This document shows positions 1 to 9,806 of a stretch of 64,000 bases of DNA, piece after piece. Source of the stretch: Clostridium sp. HBUAS56010. Its GTDB lineage: Bacteria; Bacillota; Clostridia; Lachnospirales; Lachnospiraceae. The first letter of the stretch is position 1. Every line of letters starts with the position of its first letter. The position numbers were made by a program, and so were the translations under genes. The stretch spans positions 119,187 through 183,186 of the forward strand of contig NZ_SULJ01000008.1 in NCBI RefSeq assembly GCF_007115105.1, given 5' to 3'. The notes beneath the pieces are model-generated. The model saw only the letters and a list, made by a program, of their open reading frames with translations. It was not told the DNA's origin and searched no databases.

Positions 1-1445
1 CCCATATCCTCCACCAGGCACGGGACATAATATCTGGTAACCTGGAGCTGCCAGATCAGGAACCGCCGTACGGGATGCGGAAAAGCCTCTGCTGGAATCC
101 AGGAGAATGCTTTTATTCTGTTGATTATAGGCGGTTACTGTCAGGGGATTTATGGTATTACCAGGGGAAGTTACTGTCGTCTCCGGAGACGCTTCCAAAA
201 AGTATGTTTCTTTGGAAATAATCTCACCGGAAGGAAGCCATACATCAAAGTCTGCAGGCCGAAAGTCAATATTGGAAACCTTGATTCTCCAGATTCCCTG
301 CATGGCATTCTGGAACCGCACAACAATGAGCTGAGCACCGGTTTCTTCCTCTAAAATAAAATTGTTAACAAAAACAGTGGTGGGTCCAAAAACAAACTGA
401 AACTTCAGGCACTCATCAAATCTTGGATGAATGACCTTGGTGGTTTCTCTGGTTGGGGTTGAAATGGATATATTCAGCCGATAAGGCTCATAGTTCCATA
501 ATTCAAAAAAGAACTCCTGATCTTTTTCCCCCACCCGGAGTTCAAAATCCCCTTCATAGCTTGGAGAAGATATCTTTCCTCGATAATGCCTCCTGTTATT
601 TCCTTCATTGCCTGCTGATATACAGACTGCCGTTCCCGGATAAGTTGCCAGATTATTGATATAGTCTCCAAAAGGACCGCCTCCAATATGACCGCCCTGA
701 CTGGAACCTACCCCAATGCAGATCGCCAGGGGGCGTTTTAACTGTACTGCTACTCTGCGCAGATACTGAATTCCCAACATAATATCTGTTTCCAGATAAC
801 ATTCCACCCCATCTCTGACGCAGAATATCTTCCGGTTGTATTTTTTTGCCTGCTTTAATTTAACCACTATCAGTTCTTGGAGGCAATTCCCCAAAAACCA
901 TGTTCCAACTCCTGACTTCCGGCTGCAATTCCTGCCAGCATGGTTCCATGCCCATTGTCATCCCTGCTAGGAACAATGGATGCCGGATCTGCAGATCTAA
1001 GGGCAAGATTAATTGATTCTTTTGTATACTCAGTTCCAAAGGAGAATCCTGCAGGCGGTTTTTCTGATTCAATTGTCTGATCCCATATGGAAACAATCCG
1101 GCTGCTTCCATCCCGGTTCAAAAAGGCTTTATGCCTGTAATCAATTCCTGTATCCACAAATCCCACTAATACCCCCTGCCCATACAGGGAAAAATTAGGA
1201 TTACGCTGAATAGAGGGGACCTTTGATGCCTCCAGACTAAGCACCGAATTCAGGGTAAATATAAGTGGGAAAATGGTATATGGGTATTTTCCCATAAAAC
1301 ACATATGAAATTCGCTGACAGGCTCATAGAGGATGGAGTGTCTGTCATTAATTGGAGTCAGATTTCCATCCTCTCTATGATTTTCAGCGAATTCATTGTT
1401 AAGCATCAGATCAAAATAATTTTCATCAACAGCTTTCATCATCAT
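1..1445 (-). pseudogene. S8 subtilisin-like peptidase (Csp-like), frameshifted and cut by window edge
   Basis: Clostridial S8 serine peptidase of the type related to Csp germination proteases. The first 191 codons carry the catalytic Asp motif (VDTGIDY) and catalytic His motif (NGHGTMLAGIAAGS). Reading stops at about 870, right after WGIASKN. A one-base shift there restores a continuous family-like sequence (LIVVKLKQAKKYNRK, then GDYINNLATYPG and ISAGNEGNN) that stays open to base 1. The Ser motif would lie beyond the left edge. Compared with relatives, about one or four bases are missing at the junction. The start is ATGATGATG behind AGAGGGGAG. No slippery heptamer is visible, so a real frameshift or a sequencing error is likelier than programmed frameshifting. 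Role in germination or sporulation is inference. Confidence 0.75.
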
Positions 1446-1533
1446 CTCCCCTCTTTCATTAGAAAATAGAACTTTCCTTATTCTATGACAGAAGATAATC
1501 GGAAATGATAAATCGTCAGAGCCTTCTTTTCTT

Positions 1534-2640
1534 TTAAGAAATTACTTCTGCCACCTGCTCCATCTCCCCGCACATCAGTAAGAACGCTCCTGTTCCATGA
1601 AGGTCATTTTCACTGGTAGGCCGGTTGCAGTAATGTTTGTAATCTCCAACCCCGGTTCCCACACAGATTCCTCCTAAGATCAGATCCTCTCCCCTGTATG
1701 CCAGACGGTCTATGACCCCTTCAAAGGCTTTTCGTGCAGTCTTTAAGTGTCTTTTATCTAAAAATCCCATTCGTACACTTTTACAGATTGCCGCAGTAAA
1801 GAGACAGGTACAGGACGTTTCCAGCCAGTTATCTGGTAACTGCCCTTTATCAATCACCTGATACCAGAGTCCACTGGCATCCTGATATGACTCCAATGCC
1901 TCCAGAAGATTTATTACCAGTTTTTTCAGTTTCTCATATCCTTCATGAGCCTGTGGAATGCAATCCAGTTCTTCCAATACTGCCACAGGCACCCAGCCCA
2001 TTGCTCTTCCCCAAAATTCCGGCGAACGGCCAGTGGATTGATCTGCCCAGGGTCTCTCCCCTATGCTGTCCCAGGCATGATACCAGAGACCTGTCTTTTC
2101 GTCTCTCGTCTTCTCTTCCATTAAAAGTGCCTGGAATACACAAAGATCAAAGCAGGATTCATCATGAAATGTTTTTCCATATAATGCAGTAAAAGGTCCT
2201 GCCATGTATAATCCATCTAGCCACATCTGTTCCCGGTTTTTCTTTTTATGCCAGAAACCGCCCTCCCGGTTCTTTGGAAAGTTCTTTACCACTTTCATCA
2301 GCGTATGAATGGCTTTTTCGTATCTGTCTGCCCCCGTTTCCTCATACATCCGGTATAAAAGCACTCCAGGCTGTACATCATCCAGTTCATCTGAATCAAA
2401 ACCAGTAAGATCTCCTTCCGGCGTGATAAGGCTGTTCACCCAGGAATCAATATAGGTTCTATATTTCTTTTCCCTGCTGATCCGGTAAATCATCTCCATA
2501 CCGGATAAAAATACTCCCTGATGATAATGAAAATGACCTTTGGGAGGCAGATCCTCAGGTTCAAACTTTCGCATCAAGGTATCACATGCCTCCATGGCAC
2601 AAAAAAGAGGGGAATGCCCTTTATAATTATACTGATTCAT
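1534..2640 (-). CDS. GH88/GH105 unsaturated rhamnogalacturonyl hydrolase (YteR/YesR-like)
   Basis: 368 aa, no signal peptide, so probably cytoplasmic. The family removes the unsaturated uronic acid from the non-reducing end of oligosaccharides made by pectate or rhamnogalacturonan lyases, through an (alpha/alpha)6 barrel. Visible motifs are FHYHQGVFLSGME (about residues 37-49), DELDDVQPG (about 84-92), MWLDGLYMAGPF (139-150, with the Asp at 142 in the place of the catalytic Asp of YteR), HAWD (188-191) and WGRAMGWVPVAVLEEL. It overlaps the upstream GH4 gene by 4 bases and is the last gene of the pectin operon. Substrate (rhamnogalacturonan or homogalacturonan oligomer) cannot be decided from sequence. 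Confidence 0.88.
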   Translation of the reverse strand: MNQYNYKGHSPLFCAMEACDTLMRKFEPEDLPPKGHFHYHQGVFLSGMEMIYRISREKKYRTYIDSWVNSLITPEGDLTGFDSDELDDVQPGVLLYRMYEETGADRYEKAIHTLMKVVKNFPKNREGGFWHKKKNREQMWLDGLYMAGPFTALYGKTFHDESCFDLCVFQALLMEEKTRDEKTGLWYHAWDSIGERPWADQSTGRSPEFWGRAMGWVPVAVLEELDCIPQAHEGYEKLKKLVINLLEALESYQDASGLWYQVIDKGQLPDNWLETSCTCLFTAAICKSVRMGFLDKRHLKTARKAFEGVIDRLAYRGEDLILGGICVGTGVGDYKHYCNRPTSENDLHGTGAFLLMCGEMEQVAEVIS

Positions 2641-4058
2641 TTGTTCCTCCTGGCTAATACGTCATTCCATTGTTCTGGCAGAAACGCCGCTGTATGGGTC
2701 AGCATCTGTGTTAATAATTCATGGGCCTGGTTCTTTTCTATCTTTGCCTTTGCATTTGGATCATTCATCAGTGCAGAAAGCGCAGCTTCAAAATCACAGT
2801 TCATGGCAGCATTTAAAATGACTTCCTGATTCTCCGCATGAGGAAGAACCAGTGAAAGAATGGATTCCGGAATTTCTCCTGCCAAAACCGGGCGAATATG
2901 ATCTTTTGAAAATACGGCATTGGTTTCTACCACCGTTTCCTTTGAAAGATTTGGTATCTGCCCTCCAGTGTTTGGTATATTTACATTACTGATCCATCTG
3001 GTCAGTCCGCACAACGCCTTGATTAACATAACCCCCTCTTCTCCGGAAGGCTTTAATTCTATTTCTTCCTCTCCCCGGACCAGTCTCCCGCTTCTCTCCA
3101 GACGCTCTTTCCACTGATCTTTTCTGGAATCCACGGTGGTCAGGGAAAACATCCACTCTTTTACTGTCTCCGGATCTTTTAAGTACTCATCTCCTGGCAT
3201 GAATTCTGCCAGATGCCGGTCTCCTGCCGCAGCAATGAAACCATATTTTAAAAAGAGATCAAACTTTACCCGCTGACCGCTGGAAAATGCCTGATTCAGC
3301 CAACTGTCATCGCCTTTTTTATATCCGGTCTGATAGTGGGAATCCACATATTTTCTGTATACGGGAAACAGGTCAATTCCTTTATAAGAAGCCTCTGTAA
3401 ACCAGGTAAAATGATTGATTCCCACCACGTTTACCATGATTTCACTGCGCTTTACTCCGGTTATCGCTTGTTCATCCTGCAAAATATTGGCAAGCATCTT
3501 CTGGGTTCCAAATACTTCATGACAACAGCCAAATGCTTTGATCTGGGGAAAAACATGATACAGTGTCTTTATGCACAGACTCATGGGATTGGTGTAATTA
3601 ATGACCCAGGCATTGGGTGCATATGCTTTAATTCCTCTGGCAATTTCCACATACATTGGAATCGTCCGCAACGCACGGACAATTCCCCCAGGTCCTACCG
3701 TATCCCCTACGGACTGCCAGATTCCATATTCCTCCGGCTGGTGTACATCAAAGTGCATCTCCTCCAGAGTTCCCGGAAGAATGGACAGAATAACAAAATC
3801 CGCTCCGGTTAATGCCTCCTCCATACCATCTGCCACTTCATAATCCCATTTGCCTGTCACATCCGTTCTGGCTGACAGACGGTTTCCTATGATTTCATTA
3901 TACCTGGCTGCCGGTTTATCAATGTCATACAAAGAGATTTTTCCAGACAGCGCCGGCTCCATGGCAAGATCCGCCATCAGACGCCATGCCCAGCCTCTTG
4001 ACCCTCCCCCAATATAGGCAATTTTACAGTCTTTGATGGTTCCTTCATATACGTTCAT
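2637..4058 (-). CDS. lplD: GH4 family alpha-galacturonidase-type glycosidase (LplD-like)
   Basis: 473 aa. GH4 enzymes use NAD+ and a divalent metal and cleave by a redox-elimination route. Seen: N-terminal Rossmann motif IAYIGGGSRGW (about residues 13-23), NPM at 157-159, the metal-binding CHEV motif at 179-182, and GINHFTWF with His at about 216 as the expected second metal ligand. In this family CHE(V/I) goes with uronidases, unlike CHSV (galactosidases) or CHG (glucosidases), so alpha-galacturonidase is favoured over alpha-glucosidase. It overlaps both neighbours by 4 bases, in an LplABC-type transporter operon comparable to Bacillus lplABCD. Probable role: freeing galacturonate from imported oligogalacturonides in the cytoplasm. 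Confidence 0.85.
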   Translation of the reverse strand: MNVYEGTIKDCKIAYIGGGSRGWAWRLMADLAMEPALSGKISLYDIDKPAARYNEIIGNRLSARTDVTGKWDYEVADGMEEALTGADFVILSILPGTLEEMHFDVHQPEEYGIWQSVGDTVGPGGIVRALRTIPMYVEIARGIKAYAPNAWVINYTNPMSLCIKTLYHVFPQIKAFGCCHEVFGTQKMLANILQDEQAITGVKRSEIMVNVVGINHFTWFTEASYKGIDLFPVYRKYVDSHYQTGYKKGDDSWLNQAFSSGQRVKFDLFLKYGFIAAAGDRHLAEFMPGDEYLKDPETVKEWMFSLTTVDSRKDQWKERLERSGRLVRGEEEIELKPSGEEGVMLIKALCGLTRWISNVNIPNTGGQIPNLSKETVVETNAVFSKDHIRPVLAGEIPESILSLVLPHAENQEVILNAAMNCDFEAALSALMNDPNAKAKIEKNQAHELLTQMLTHTAAFLPEQWNDVLARRNK

Positions 4059-6121
4059 GGTTTCCTCCTTATTGATAGAAACGGGTCAATATTTTCATAT
4101 TCCACAGTCCATTCTCCATTATCAGGGAATCCAGGAGTCTTGATATCTTCTCCTTCATATCCGGCTGTCATCAGTGCCGCTGCCAGAAGAAGCGAACCAT
4201 TCCCGGGAAGATACAGAGGAAGATCACTTCTTGTAATCTGCATATTATTGCCATTTTCCAGATAAGCGTTTTTCGGAGTATCCATTAACAGAATATCCAC
4301 AGCCAGTTCTGGTTCATGTAGCCGCACCGCAGTCATTGCCATCATGGCAAAATCCCAGCCCCATAAGGTCTCATAATTCCAGCACTCCAACACCTTTAAA
4401 AGAGTTCGTTTCATCACCTGACCATCAATCCGGTCACTGTCAATGAGACCGAAAGCACCAACCATGGAAGGATGATCCCGGTTATATTGTGTAAAGGTGT
4501 CCGGACAATGCTCGTGGGCAAGATACACTCCTTCCTGCTCCGTCAGACATGCCATATGCTCTGCAATCTCTTTCCATTTAGGGTCTGGAGTCTTATTTAA
4601 GCGGTTTGCCCACTCAAGTGCAATGTTAAGGGTAAAACGCCAGTATTCCACTTCAAAAGCCGGATTATGGGTCTTTGTCTCATTATGACATTCCTGAACC
4701 GGAATAACCGGGGATACAAGATCATAGCAGCCGGTCTTTGGATTCCAGAGAACAACATCAGCCATAAATACAGCCGTTTCCTCTACCAGCTTCCAGAAAC
4801 GCTCCAGAAATTCTTTCCCGGGACTGTTTTTGTATGCCAGTTCCAGCATGTAGATCACATGAGGCTGCTGCCAGATCAAAAGAGGCGCCACCGCAGAAGG
4901 AGCATCAATCCCTTCTAATCCTATCATCTTTGGCCACCTTGCTCCCTGAAATCCATTTCTGGCTGCATTTTCTCTCGCCTCTTCCAGATGCTCCTCATAC
5001 CATACCAGGCTTTTTTCCAAAAGATCGCTGTGATTCCAGAGAGGAAGCCAGGCACAGTGCCACAGATACATCTCCAGATGCATCTTTCCATACCAACTGT
5101 TACAGGTCAGCCCCGTTTCCTGAGGAGGGGCTGAACCGCTGGAATTCACTGCCATCAGATACTGGGACAGTATAATTCTTCTTTCCAGTTCTACTGCCCG
5201 TTTGTCTTTGCTCTGGTTGAGCCTTATGATTCCTCCCTTTTCCCAAAAATCTTCCCAGCCCTGACGGCTGTGATCAAATACCATGGGGGCATCCAGATTC
5301 ACTTGGGGGCAGTCTTTCGAAAAGCTTAGTGTGAATTCAAGAACTCCTTCCCCTGGAATAATATAGAGCCTGTGATGTTCCAGATCCAGTTCCACGGTTC
5401 CATTGGTAACAATTCCGGCATAATAATGATCCTCATCAAGGGTTCGCTTTAATACCAGCCTGCCTTTTTCCAGAATGACACAACTGGTTGTATGTCTTTC
5501 TTCATGTTCCCAGTCAGAAGCAGAAATATGGGAAGAACCGTAAGGAAAATCAATCGCTGCCTTTACACTCCCTTTTTCTGCTGCCTGACCGGTTATTCGA
5601 AATCCAAGAATCTGATTTCCTTTGTTATCACAAGCGGTTTCTACCATTAACGGCTCTCCATTGATGGTAAATTGACTTTTTAATATTCCCTCATATAACT
5701 TCAATTCCTGATGAACAGAACCAATCATGGCCGCTGTAATGCTTTGCCCCTTGTATAAAAGCCTGACTCTGCCCAGATTCAGCCTGTGGGGATTTTCCCG
5801 AAGCCAGTCATACACTGCTTCATTACCAGGATACCTTCTTTTGGGATAACTGGTTTTTCTGCCGTGTAGGTCATACTCTGTCATGCTTAAATCTTCCAGG
5901 GAGTATTTACTTTTTTCTCCCTTTGACGGTGTTGTATGAAATCCCCACTGAGACATGGTACATAGCGGAACGGTGTTATATTCTTCATATAAGGTCTGCG
6001 TTCCTGTAACATCGGCGGTAAATGCCAGTTCTCCATTTCCAACGGTCAGAGGGGAATCAGCGGTTATTTCTGTCAGAACAGGATTATGCCGTTGGATTAA
6101 TTTTTTTCTGTTAATCTTCAA
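4055..6121 (-). CDS. Unclassified six-hairpin glycosidase-like protein
   Basis: 688 aa, no signal peptide. The N-terminal third looks like a beta-rich domain (begins ITADSPLTVGNGELAFTAD). The central part has Trp-rich helices typical of (alpha/alpha)6 glycosidase barrels, such as SWYGKMHLEMYLWHCAWL, ARWPKMIGLEG and WGWDFAMMAMTAVRL. NSWYGKMHLEMYLWH recalls the start of the catalytic barrel in GH65-like proteins, but I cannot assign a CAZy family or name catalytic residues with certainty. It sits between the LplC permease and the GH4 gene in a tight operon, so it should act inside the cell on an imported pectin-derived oligosaccharide. Start ATG at 6121; 13 bases follow the permease stop. Confidence 0.7.
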   Translation of the reverse strand: MKINRKKLIQRHNPVLTEITADSPLTVGNGELAFTADVTGTQTLYEEYNTVPLCTMSQWGFHTTPSKGEKSKYSLEDLSMTEYDLHGRKTSYPKRRYPGNEAVYDWLRENPHRLNLGRVRLLYKGQSITAAMIGSVHQELKLYEGILKSQFTINGEPLMVETACDNKGNQILGFRITGQAAEKGSVKAAIDFPYGSSHISASDWEHEERHTTSCVILEKGRLVLKRTLDEDHYYAGIVTNGTVELDLEHHRLYIIPGEGVLEFTLSFSKDCPQVNLDAPMVFDHSRQGWEDFWEKGGIIRLNQSKDKRAVELERRIILSQYLMAVNSSGSAPPQETGLTCNSWYGKMHLEMYLWHCAWLPLWNHSDLLEKSLVWYEEHLEEARENAARNGFQGARWPKMIGLEGIDAPSAVAPLLIWQQPHVIYMLELAYKNSPGKEFLERFWKLVEETAVFMADVVLWNPKTGCYDLVSPVIPVQECHNETKTHNPAFEVEYWRFTLNIALEWANRLNKTPDPKWKEIAEHMACLTEQEGVYLAHEHCPDTFTQYNRDHPSMVGAFGLIDSDRIDGQVMKRTLLKVLECWNYETLWGWDFAMMAMTAVRLHEPELAVDILLMDTPKNAYLENGNNMQITRSDLPLYLPGNGSLLLAAALMTAGYEGEDIKTPGFPDNGEWTVEYENIDPFLSIRRKP

Positions 6122-6134
6122 TTAAATTCTCCTT

Positions 6135-7016
6135 TTATCCTTTTACAGCTCCAAGCATGACACCTTTTTGAAAAAACTTCTGCAAAAACGGGTAAATGCA
6201 GATGATTGGAAGGCTGCTGACTACAATCAGTGCATATTTCAAAAGCTGCTGCACCTGAGGGGCTCTTGCTGCACCGATATCCTGCATCATATCTCCCATC
6301 TGGCTTTCCACTAAAATATTTCTTAGTACTAATTGCAGGGGATACTTGGATGGCGTCCTTAAATAAATGGATGCACTAAACCAGGAATTCCAGTGGCTTA
6401 CGGCATAATAGAGCACCATCACCGCCAGAGTTGCTTTTACAAGGGGCAGCATGATCTTTCCAAGGATCTGAATGTGACTGGCTCCATCAATTCTGGCTGC
6501 CTCGGAAAGAGACTCCGGAACCGCCATAAAAGCACTTCGCATAATGATTAAATTGGAGGTGCCAATGGCACCAGGCAAAATCAGGGACCAGACGCTGTTT
6601 AACATTCCAAGTTCCTTCACATTTAGATAGGTCGGAATCAGTCCGCCGGAAAAATACATGGTTACAATGACCAGTATGGTCAGAAATCTTCGCAGCATCA
6701 GTTCCCGGATGGATAAGACGTAAGCTCCCAGCACCGTAAGAATCAGATTAAAGACCAGCCCTACAAACAGAATAAAAAAGGTATTGGCAAACCCGCTCAT
6801 AACCAGTCGGTTTTTGAATACCATCTGATACCCTGCAAAGGTCAGATCTCCCAGTGGTTTAAGGAGCAATCCCCCATGTCGCATAAACGCATCGGGATCG
6901 CTGACTGAGGCGATTAAAACAAAATAAAACGGATACAGGCATGCTATGGCTATGGCAGTCAGAATTATATAATTTACAACGGTGAACATGCGGTATCCTC
7001 TGCTTCTTTCTTTCAT
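6135..7016 (-). CDS. lplC: Carbohydrate ABC transporter permease, LplC/YtcP-like
   Basis: 293 aa, about six membrane segments, starting with a long hydrophobic helix (VVNYIILTAIAIACLYPFYF). The conserved permease loop EAARIDGASHIQILGKIMLPL (about residues 175-195) contacts an ATPase. This is a MalG-type CUT1 permease of the LplC subgroup that imports oligosaccharides. It pairs with the LplB-like permease directly upstream (13-base gap) and with the LplA-like lipoprotein. No ATPase gene is present in the locus, as is usual for CUT1 systems that share an MsmX-type ATPase encoded elsewhere. Likely substrates are unsaturated or saturated galacturonan/rhamnogalacturonan oligomers, judged from the enzymes in the operon. 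Confidence 0.9.
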   Translation of the reverse strand: MKERSRGYRMFTVVNYIILTAIAIACLYPFYFVLIASVSDPDAFMRHGGLLLKPLGDLTFAGYQMVFKNRLVMSGFANTFFILFVGLVFNLILTVLGAYVLSIRELMLRRFLTILVIVTMYFSGGLIPTYLNVKELGMLNSVWSLILPGAIGTSNLIIMRSAFMAVPESLSEAARIDGASHIQILGKIMLPLVKATLAVMVLYYAVSHWNSWFSASIYLRTPSKYPLQLVLRNILVESQMGDMMQDIGAARAPQVQQLLKYALIVVSSLPIICIYPFLQKFFQKGVMLGAVKG

Positions 7017-7029
7017 CTGCCTCTCCCCT

Positions 7030-8004
7030 CTACCACAGTCCCATATCTGTGACTTTTTTGGTTATTTTGTTGGCGGTTACAACAAGAAACAAGTTAATGA
7101 CGGAATTAAAGAAGCCTACTGCTGCTGCATAACTCCAATCTGCCTCCTGAAGCCCTTTTCGGTAAACATAGGAAGATATGACATCGGCAGTTTCATAGAT
7201 TCCAGGATTATATAGCAGAATAATCTTTTCATAGCCTACACTCATTACCGTTCCGATTCTCATAATAAACATCATGATAATGGTCATCATAATGGCTGGC
7301 AGTGTAACATGAATGGTCTGTTTCCAACGGTTTGCTCCGTCAATTCTTGCTGCCTCGTACAGTTCCTGGTCCACTCCTGCCAGAGCAGAGATATAGATAA
7401 TCGCACTCCAGCCAATGGTCTGCCACAATCCGGATAATACATAGATGGGGACGAAATAATTTTTATTTGACAACATGGACAGGTTCCCATCCACCAGTCC
7501 CAGACTTGAGAGCATCTGGGTAATGAATCCATTGTGATCCACAAACAACCGGACCATACTGCAGATTACTACCATGGATATAAAGTGGGGCAGATAGGTA
7601 AGGGTCTGAAGCATGCTTTTGTATTTCCTGCACCGTACTTCATTTAATAAAAGCGCCAGTATAATGGGAGCCGGAAATGTCACAAGGAGATTGGTGATAC
7701 TGATGACCAGGGTGTTTTTGATCAGCCTTCCAAAATACACGGAGCTAAAAAAACTGATAAAATGCTTGAAACCAAAATCAGCCGCCCAAGGACTGTCTAA
7801 AATCCCTTTATAGGGTGTAAAATCCTTAAAGGCAATAATAAGACCATACATGGGTTTATAGCAGAATATCAGATAAAATGCTAAAACCGGCAGAAAGAGA
7901 ACATATGCTGACCGGTTCTTTACCAGATCTTTTTTTAATCTGCTCATATAGGAACCTTTGGAATCCAGGGGTAACCGTTTTTTTCTTCTTATTAAGCTCT
8001 GCAT
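7030..8004 (-). CDS. lplB: Carbohydrate ABC transporter permease, LplB-like
   Basis: 324 aa from the ATG at 8004, which has GGAGG five bases upstream; an ATG four codons earlier has no usable site. About six membrane helices after a basic N-terminus (SLIRRKKRLPLDSKGSYMSRLKKDLVKN). Family marks are LPVLAFYLIFCYKPMYGLIIAFKDF (first helix and loop, typical of the LplB/YtcP pair) and the EAARIDGANRWKQTIHVTLPA ATPase-contact loop near residue 215. MalF-type half of the CUT1 importer with the LplC-like gene downstream. Twenty-three bases separate it from the binding-protein gene upstream. Confidence 0.9.
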   Translation of the reverse strand: MQSLIRRKKRLPLDSKGSYMSRLKKDLVKNRSAYVLFLPVLAFYLIFCYKPMYGLIIAFKDFTPYKGILDSPWAADFGFKHFISFFSSVYFGRLIKNTLVISITNLLVTFPAPIILALLLNEVRCRKYKSMLQTLTYLPHFISMVVICSMVRLFVDHNGFITQMLSSLGLVDGNLSMLSNKNYFVPIYVLSGLWQTIGWSAIIYISALAGVDQELYEAARIDGANRWKQTIHVTLPAIMMTIIMMFIMRIGTVMSVGYEKIILLYNPGIYETADVISSYVYRKGLQEADWSYAAAVGFFNSVINLFLVVTANKITKKVTDMGLW

Positions 8005-8027
8005 GAAGTCCTCCATTCTTTCCTGTT

Positions 8028-9668
8028 TTACCTGGAATTGTATTCATCAACGGCCTTCTGGACAATCTCTCTGGCTCTTTCCACTCCCATGGAATTTAAA
8101 TTATTTAAATAGAGATCAAAATGATCAAGGGATTCTTCCCCTCTGATAAACTTGATGACCATTTCATCCCGGTATGTCTGCAGCTCACTGATCAGACTGG
8201 AATATTCTCCTGACTGTTCCGCATTGATTGTAATTCTTGGAAGTTTGTATTTTTTCGCATCATTTTCTCCCCAGATCTCCAGCGCTTTTTTCTGGGCATC
8301 TTCTTTGTAATACTGGAGAAGATAGTCTTTATCCTGTACAAACGGACCATTGCCATATGCCAGTTCATATTCCGACAGCGCCTGCTGAATGGTCAGACCA
8401 TCCGGGTTATCTAAAATCAGATCCGTAAATGTGGGGGCTCCGTCTTTCATCTCATAACTCTCGCCTTCGATTCCAAAGTTATAAAGCATATGCCCTTCAT
8501 CCGTATAACCATAGTTAATAAACCTGGCGATCTTTTCCGGATCTTTACAAGCTGTGGTAATGACCGCAACACTGCCTACAACATCAGTATTGTAATGGCC
8601 ATACATCGGGGTTTCTCCCTTTTTTGCAACCAGATTCTTTGTTCCTGCCAGAGAGAAGTTCTCTACATCTTTATTGGTGGTAAGCCATGTTCCGAGTACG
8701 CTTCCGCAGGCACCAGAGGAGGCACCGGACTTCCCGGTTAGCATATTGGCTGTAATGGTATCCTTGTCAAGGGTGGCAAAATTAGGGTCTAACAGCCCTT
8801 CGGAATAAAGTTTATTAAGCCACTCCAAAACCTTCTTAAATTCGGGCTGTGCATAGCCAATTTTCACCTGATCCTGATTCACATACATATCCATGGTTAC
8901 AAGACCAAAGGGGGAAGTAATGATTCCTCGGTTCAGCAGACTGCCTAAAAAATCTGTATTGATACAAAGAGGAATCTCTGCACCTTTCTTTTCTTTGAAT
9001 AATTTTAACATCTCATAATATTCATCTGCGGTCTCCGGCAGATCAATCCCCAGTTCCTTACACCAGTCGTCCCGGACGATCAGACCATACCCTCCTTTTA
9101 AAATCTCATCTCCAAGAATAAAGGCAAATCCATAGATATCTCCCTCCGGGGTCTTTACCTGCTTTAAGATCTCAGGGTCTGCACTGATAACCTTCCAGTA
9201 ATCCGGTGCATTTTCTTTTACAAACTCTTCACTCATTGGGAAAATCAAACCGTCCTGAATGGCTTTTGCATCTCCGCCTGTATAATTTGCCAGGAAATTA
9301 TAACTGATTACATCCGGCAGTTCCCCTGATGCCAGCAACAGATTCATTGCCTGTTTGTTTTCTACATGAATCATCTCCATGTCGAAGCCGGTTCTTTTTT
9401 CCAGCTCTTTCCCCAAAGGTATCTCATCAAAGGCATTGTACCTGTCACTCCATGCAGTGGAAAGGGTCATTCCAAACGTAAAGGAACCTGCATCTGGAAC
9501 CGGGTAAGTGACCGGACCCCCATTTCCAGCCTGTACGGAACCACTTTGCGGCGTTTCTTTTCCTCCTGTCTGCACGGATCCCCCACCGCAGCCAGATAAT
9601 ACTGAAACAGCCAGTGCGCCTGCTGTTAACAGCGAAACTCCCTTTTTAAAACTCATCTTTCTTCTCAT
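8028..9668 (-). CDS. lplA: Extracellular oligosaccharide-binding lipoprotein, LplA-like
   Basis: 546 aa. Lipoprotein signal: basic MRRKMSFKKG, hydrophobic stretch, lipobox VLSGC with Cys27 as the lipid-modified residue, followed by a Gly/Ser/Thr-rich linker. The mature part matches the LplA/YtcQ type solute-binding proteins (MEMIHVENKQAMNLLLASGELPDVI, about residues 96-120; GLLDPNFATLDKDTITANMLTGKSG). It captures the oligosaccharide at the cell surface for LplB/LplC. ATG is preceded by GGAGGAG at 8 bases. The 138 bases between it and the AraC-sensor gene upstream leave room for a promoter, but I found no convincing -10/-35 pair there. Confidence 0.92.
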   Translation of the reverse strand: MRRKMSFKKGVSLLTAGALAVSVLSGCGGGSVQTGGKETPQSGSVQAGNGGPVTYPVPDAGSFTFGMTLSTAWSDRYNAFDEIPLGKELEKRTGFDMEMIHVENKQAMNLLLASGELPDVISYNFLANYTGGDAKAIQDGLIFPMSEEFVKENAPDYWKVISADPEILKQVKTPEGDIYGFAFILGDEILKGGYGLIVRDDWCKELGIDLPETADEYYEMLKLFKEKKGAEIPLCINTDFLGSLLNRGIITSPFGLVTMDMYVNQDQVKIGYAQPEFKKVLEWLNKLYSEGLLDPNFATLDKDTITANMLTGKSGASSGACGSVLGTWLTTNKDVENFSLAGTKNLVAKKGETPMYGHYNTDVVGSVAVITTACKDPEKIARFINYGYTDEGHMLYNFGIEGESYEMKDGAPTFTDLILDNPDGLTIQQALSEYELAYGNGPFVQDKDYLLQYYKEDAQKKALEIWGENDAKKYKLPRITINAEQSGEYSSLISELQTYRDEMVIKFIRGEESLDHFDLYLNNLNSMGVERAREIVQKAVDEYNSR

Positions 9669-9806
9669 ACAAAATACTCCTCCTATCTGTTTTTGCTGCT
9701 TATATTTCCAATATAGAGCAGAGGCAGTGTCTGTGGAAGTGGCAAAAAGAAAAAAGAACGGTCAGTATGTGGAATTTCCCTTTTTATCCGGCGTCCAGCA
9801 CCGTCA

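Noticed and set aside
868..876. Programmed ribosomal frameshift in the S8 peptidase
   Set aside because: No slippery heptamer, internal ribosome site or stimulatory hairpin is evident, and this family is normally encoded in one frame.
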